DNA from: JAGLTQ01 sp964605385
GTDB lineage: Bacteria > Pseudomonadota > Gammaproteobacteria > UBA6429 > Thiohalophilaceae
Assembly: GCA_964605385.1 (NCBI GenBank)
Contig: CAZSCK010000025.1
Span: 1 to 33,434, forward strand
DNA: 33,434 bases
Direction of reading: 5' to 3'
Shown: one piece after another, positions 33,307 to 33,434 of the stretch
How positions within the stretch are numbered: position 1 is the first letter of the stretch
Layout of the letters: each line of letters opens with the position of its first letter
Program-made: the position numbers and the translations under genes
Notes under the pieces: model-generated
Told to the model about the DNA's origin: nothing
Databases searched by the model: none
Seen by the model: the letters and a program-made list of their open reading frames with translations, nothing else

Positions 33307-33434
33307 ATGAAAAATAAAATACAATTGTCAGTAATGTTTTTTTTATTAAGCGTGTTTTTTTCTGTAACCTGGGCAGAAAACATAAATGTAAAAGATCCTT
33401 ATAAGCATTTTTTTAATGAAACATGGGGTGATTT
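33307..33434 (+). CDS. Exported protein, possibly thioredoxin-like (3' end outside the window)
   Basis: From ATG at 33307 the frame is open to the window edge (42 codons). It starts with a signal peptide (MKNKIQLSVMFFLLSVFFSV, cleavage near TWA) and continues ENINVKDPYKHFFNETWGDF. The DPYxHFFNxxxGD wording recalls periplasmic thioredoxin-fold proteins of sulfur-oxidising gammaproteobacteria, where a CxxC active site would come soon after, but that part is not in the window. Treat the family as a guess and the signal peptide as seen. Confidence 0.55.
   Translation, partial: MKNKIQLSVMFFLLSVFFSVTWAENINVKDPYKHFFNETWGD

Overview
The window looks like a chromosomal segment of a low-GC, motile gammaproteobacterium. 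The supporting signs are a MotY-type OmpA protein (sodium-type flagellar motor), a complete rnfABCDGE-nth block in the gammaproteobacterial order, the purN-purM / DUF2066 - phosphatidyltransferase - perM - hda neighbourhood, and several palindromic repeats of a kind I associate with this class. I cannot name a genus. The last, truncated gene hints at a thioredoxin-like protein of a type I associate with sulfur-oxidising relatives, but that is only an inference.

Layout. 1-1.5 kb: a c-di-GMP-binding PilZ protein (runs off the left edge), a tiny membrane protein and divergent motY. 1.6-2.9 kb: argG with its own promoter and a shared terminator. 3-5.5 kb (minus strand): a copper-type RiPP operon of the HvfA/bufferin class in the order precursor hvfA - hvfB (MNIO/DUF692) - hvfC (DUF2063) - hvfX (DoxX); a 100-N assembly gap removes the core of the precursor and the start of hvfB. 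5.7-12 kb (minus): rnfA-B-C-D-G-E, nth and a DUF1841 gene, very tightly packed. 12.1-15.9 kb: metG (minus) and mrp/apbC (plus), diverging, each followed directly by a long imperfect palindrome. 15.9-16.9 kb: a frameshifted secreted lipoprotein gene. 17-21 kb: dcd converging on a 1140-residue periplasmic-sensor/PAS/GGDEF/EAL protein. 21-23.5 kb (minus): purM-purN-DUF3108. 23.5-27 kb (plus): DUF2066, a CDP-alcohol phosphatidyltransferase, a PerM/AI-2E permease and hda, largely translationally coupled.

27-27.6 kb: an outer-membrane protein gene broken by a second 100-N gap whose two flanks are the same 55-bp sequence. 27.6-29 kb (minus): arsC-like - wrbA - DUF2069, with a 25-bp perfect palindrome upstream. 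29-31 kb (plus): DUF4398 lipoprotein, LysM lipoprotein and a YihY/BrkB-family membrane protein. 31-33.1 kb (minus): a NarX/NarL-style histidine kinase and response regulator with a perfect inverted repeat upstream. The right edge starts a secreted protein, cut off.

Most of the window is core metabolism and housekeeping. The parts of greatest interest are the RiPP metallophore operon (a recently described class; its precursor core is unsequenced here), the hybrid PhnD-like sensor/c-di-GMP enzyme with a CxxC in its first PAS domain, the repeat families, and the two assembly gaps. I did not find a convincing wholly undescribed system.
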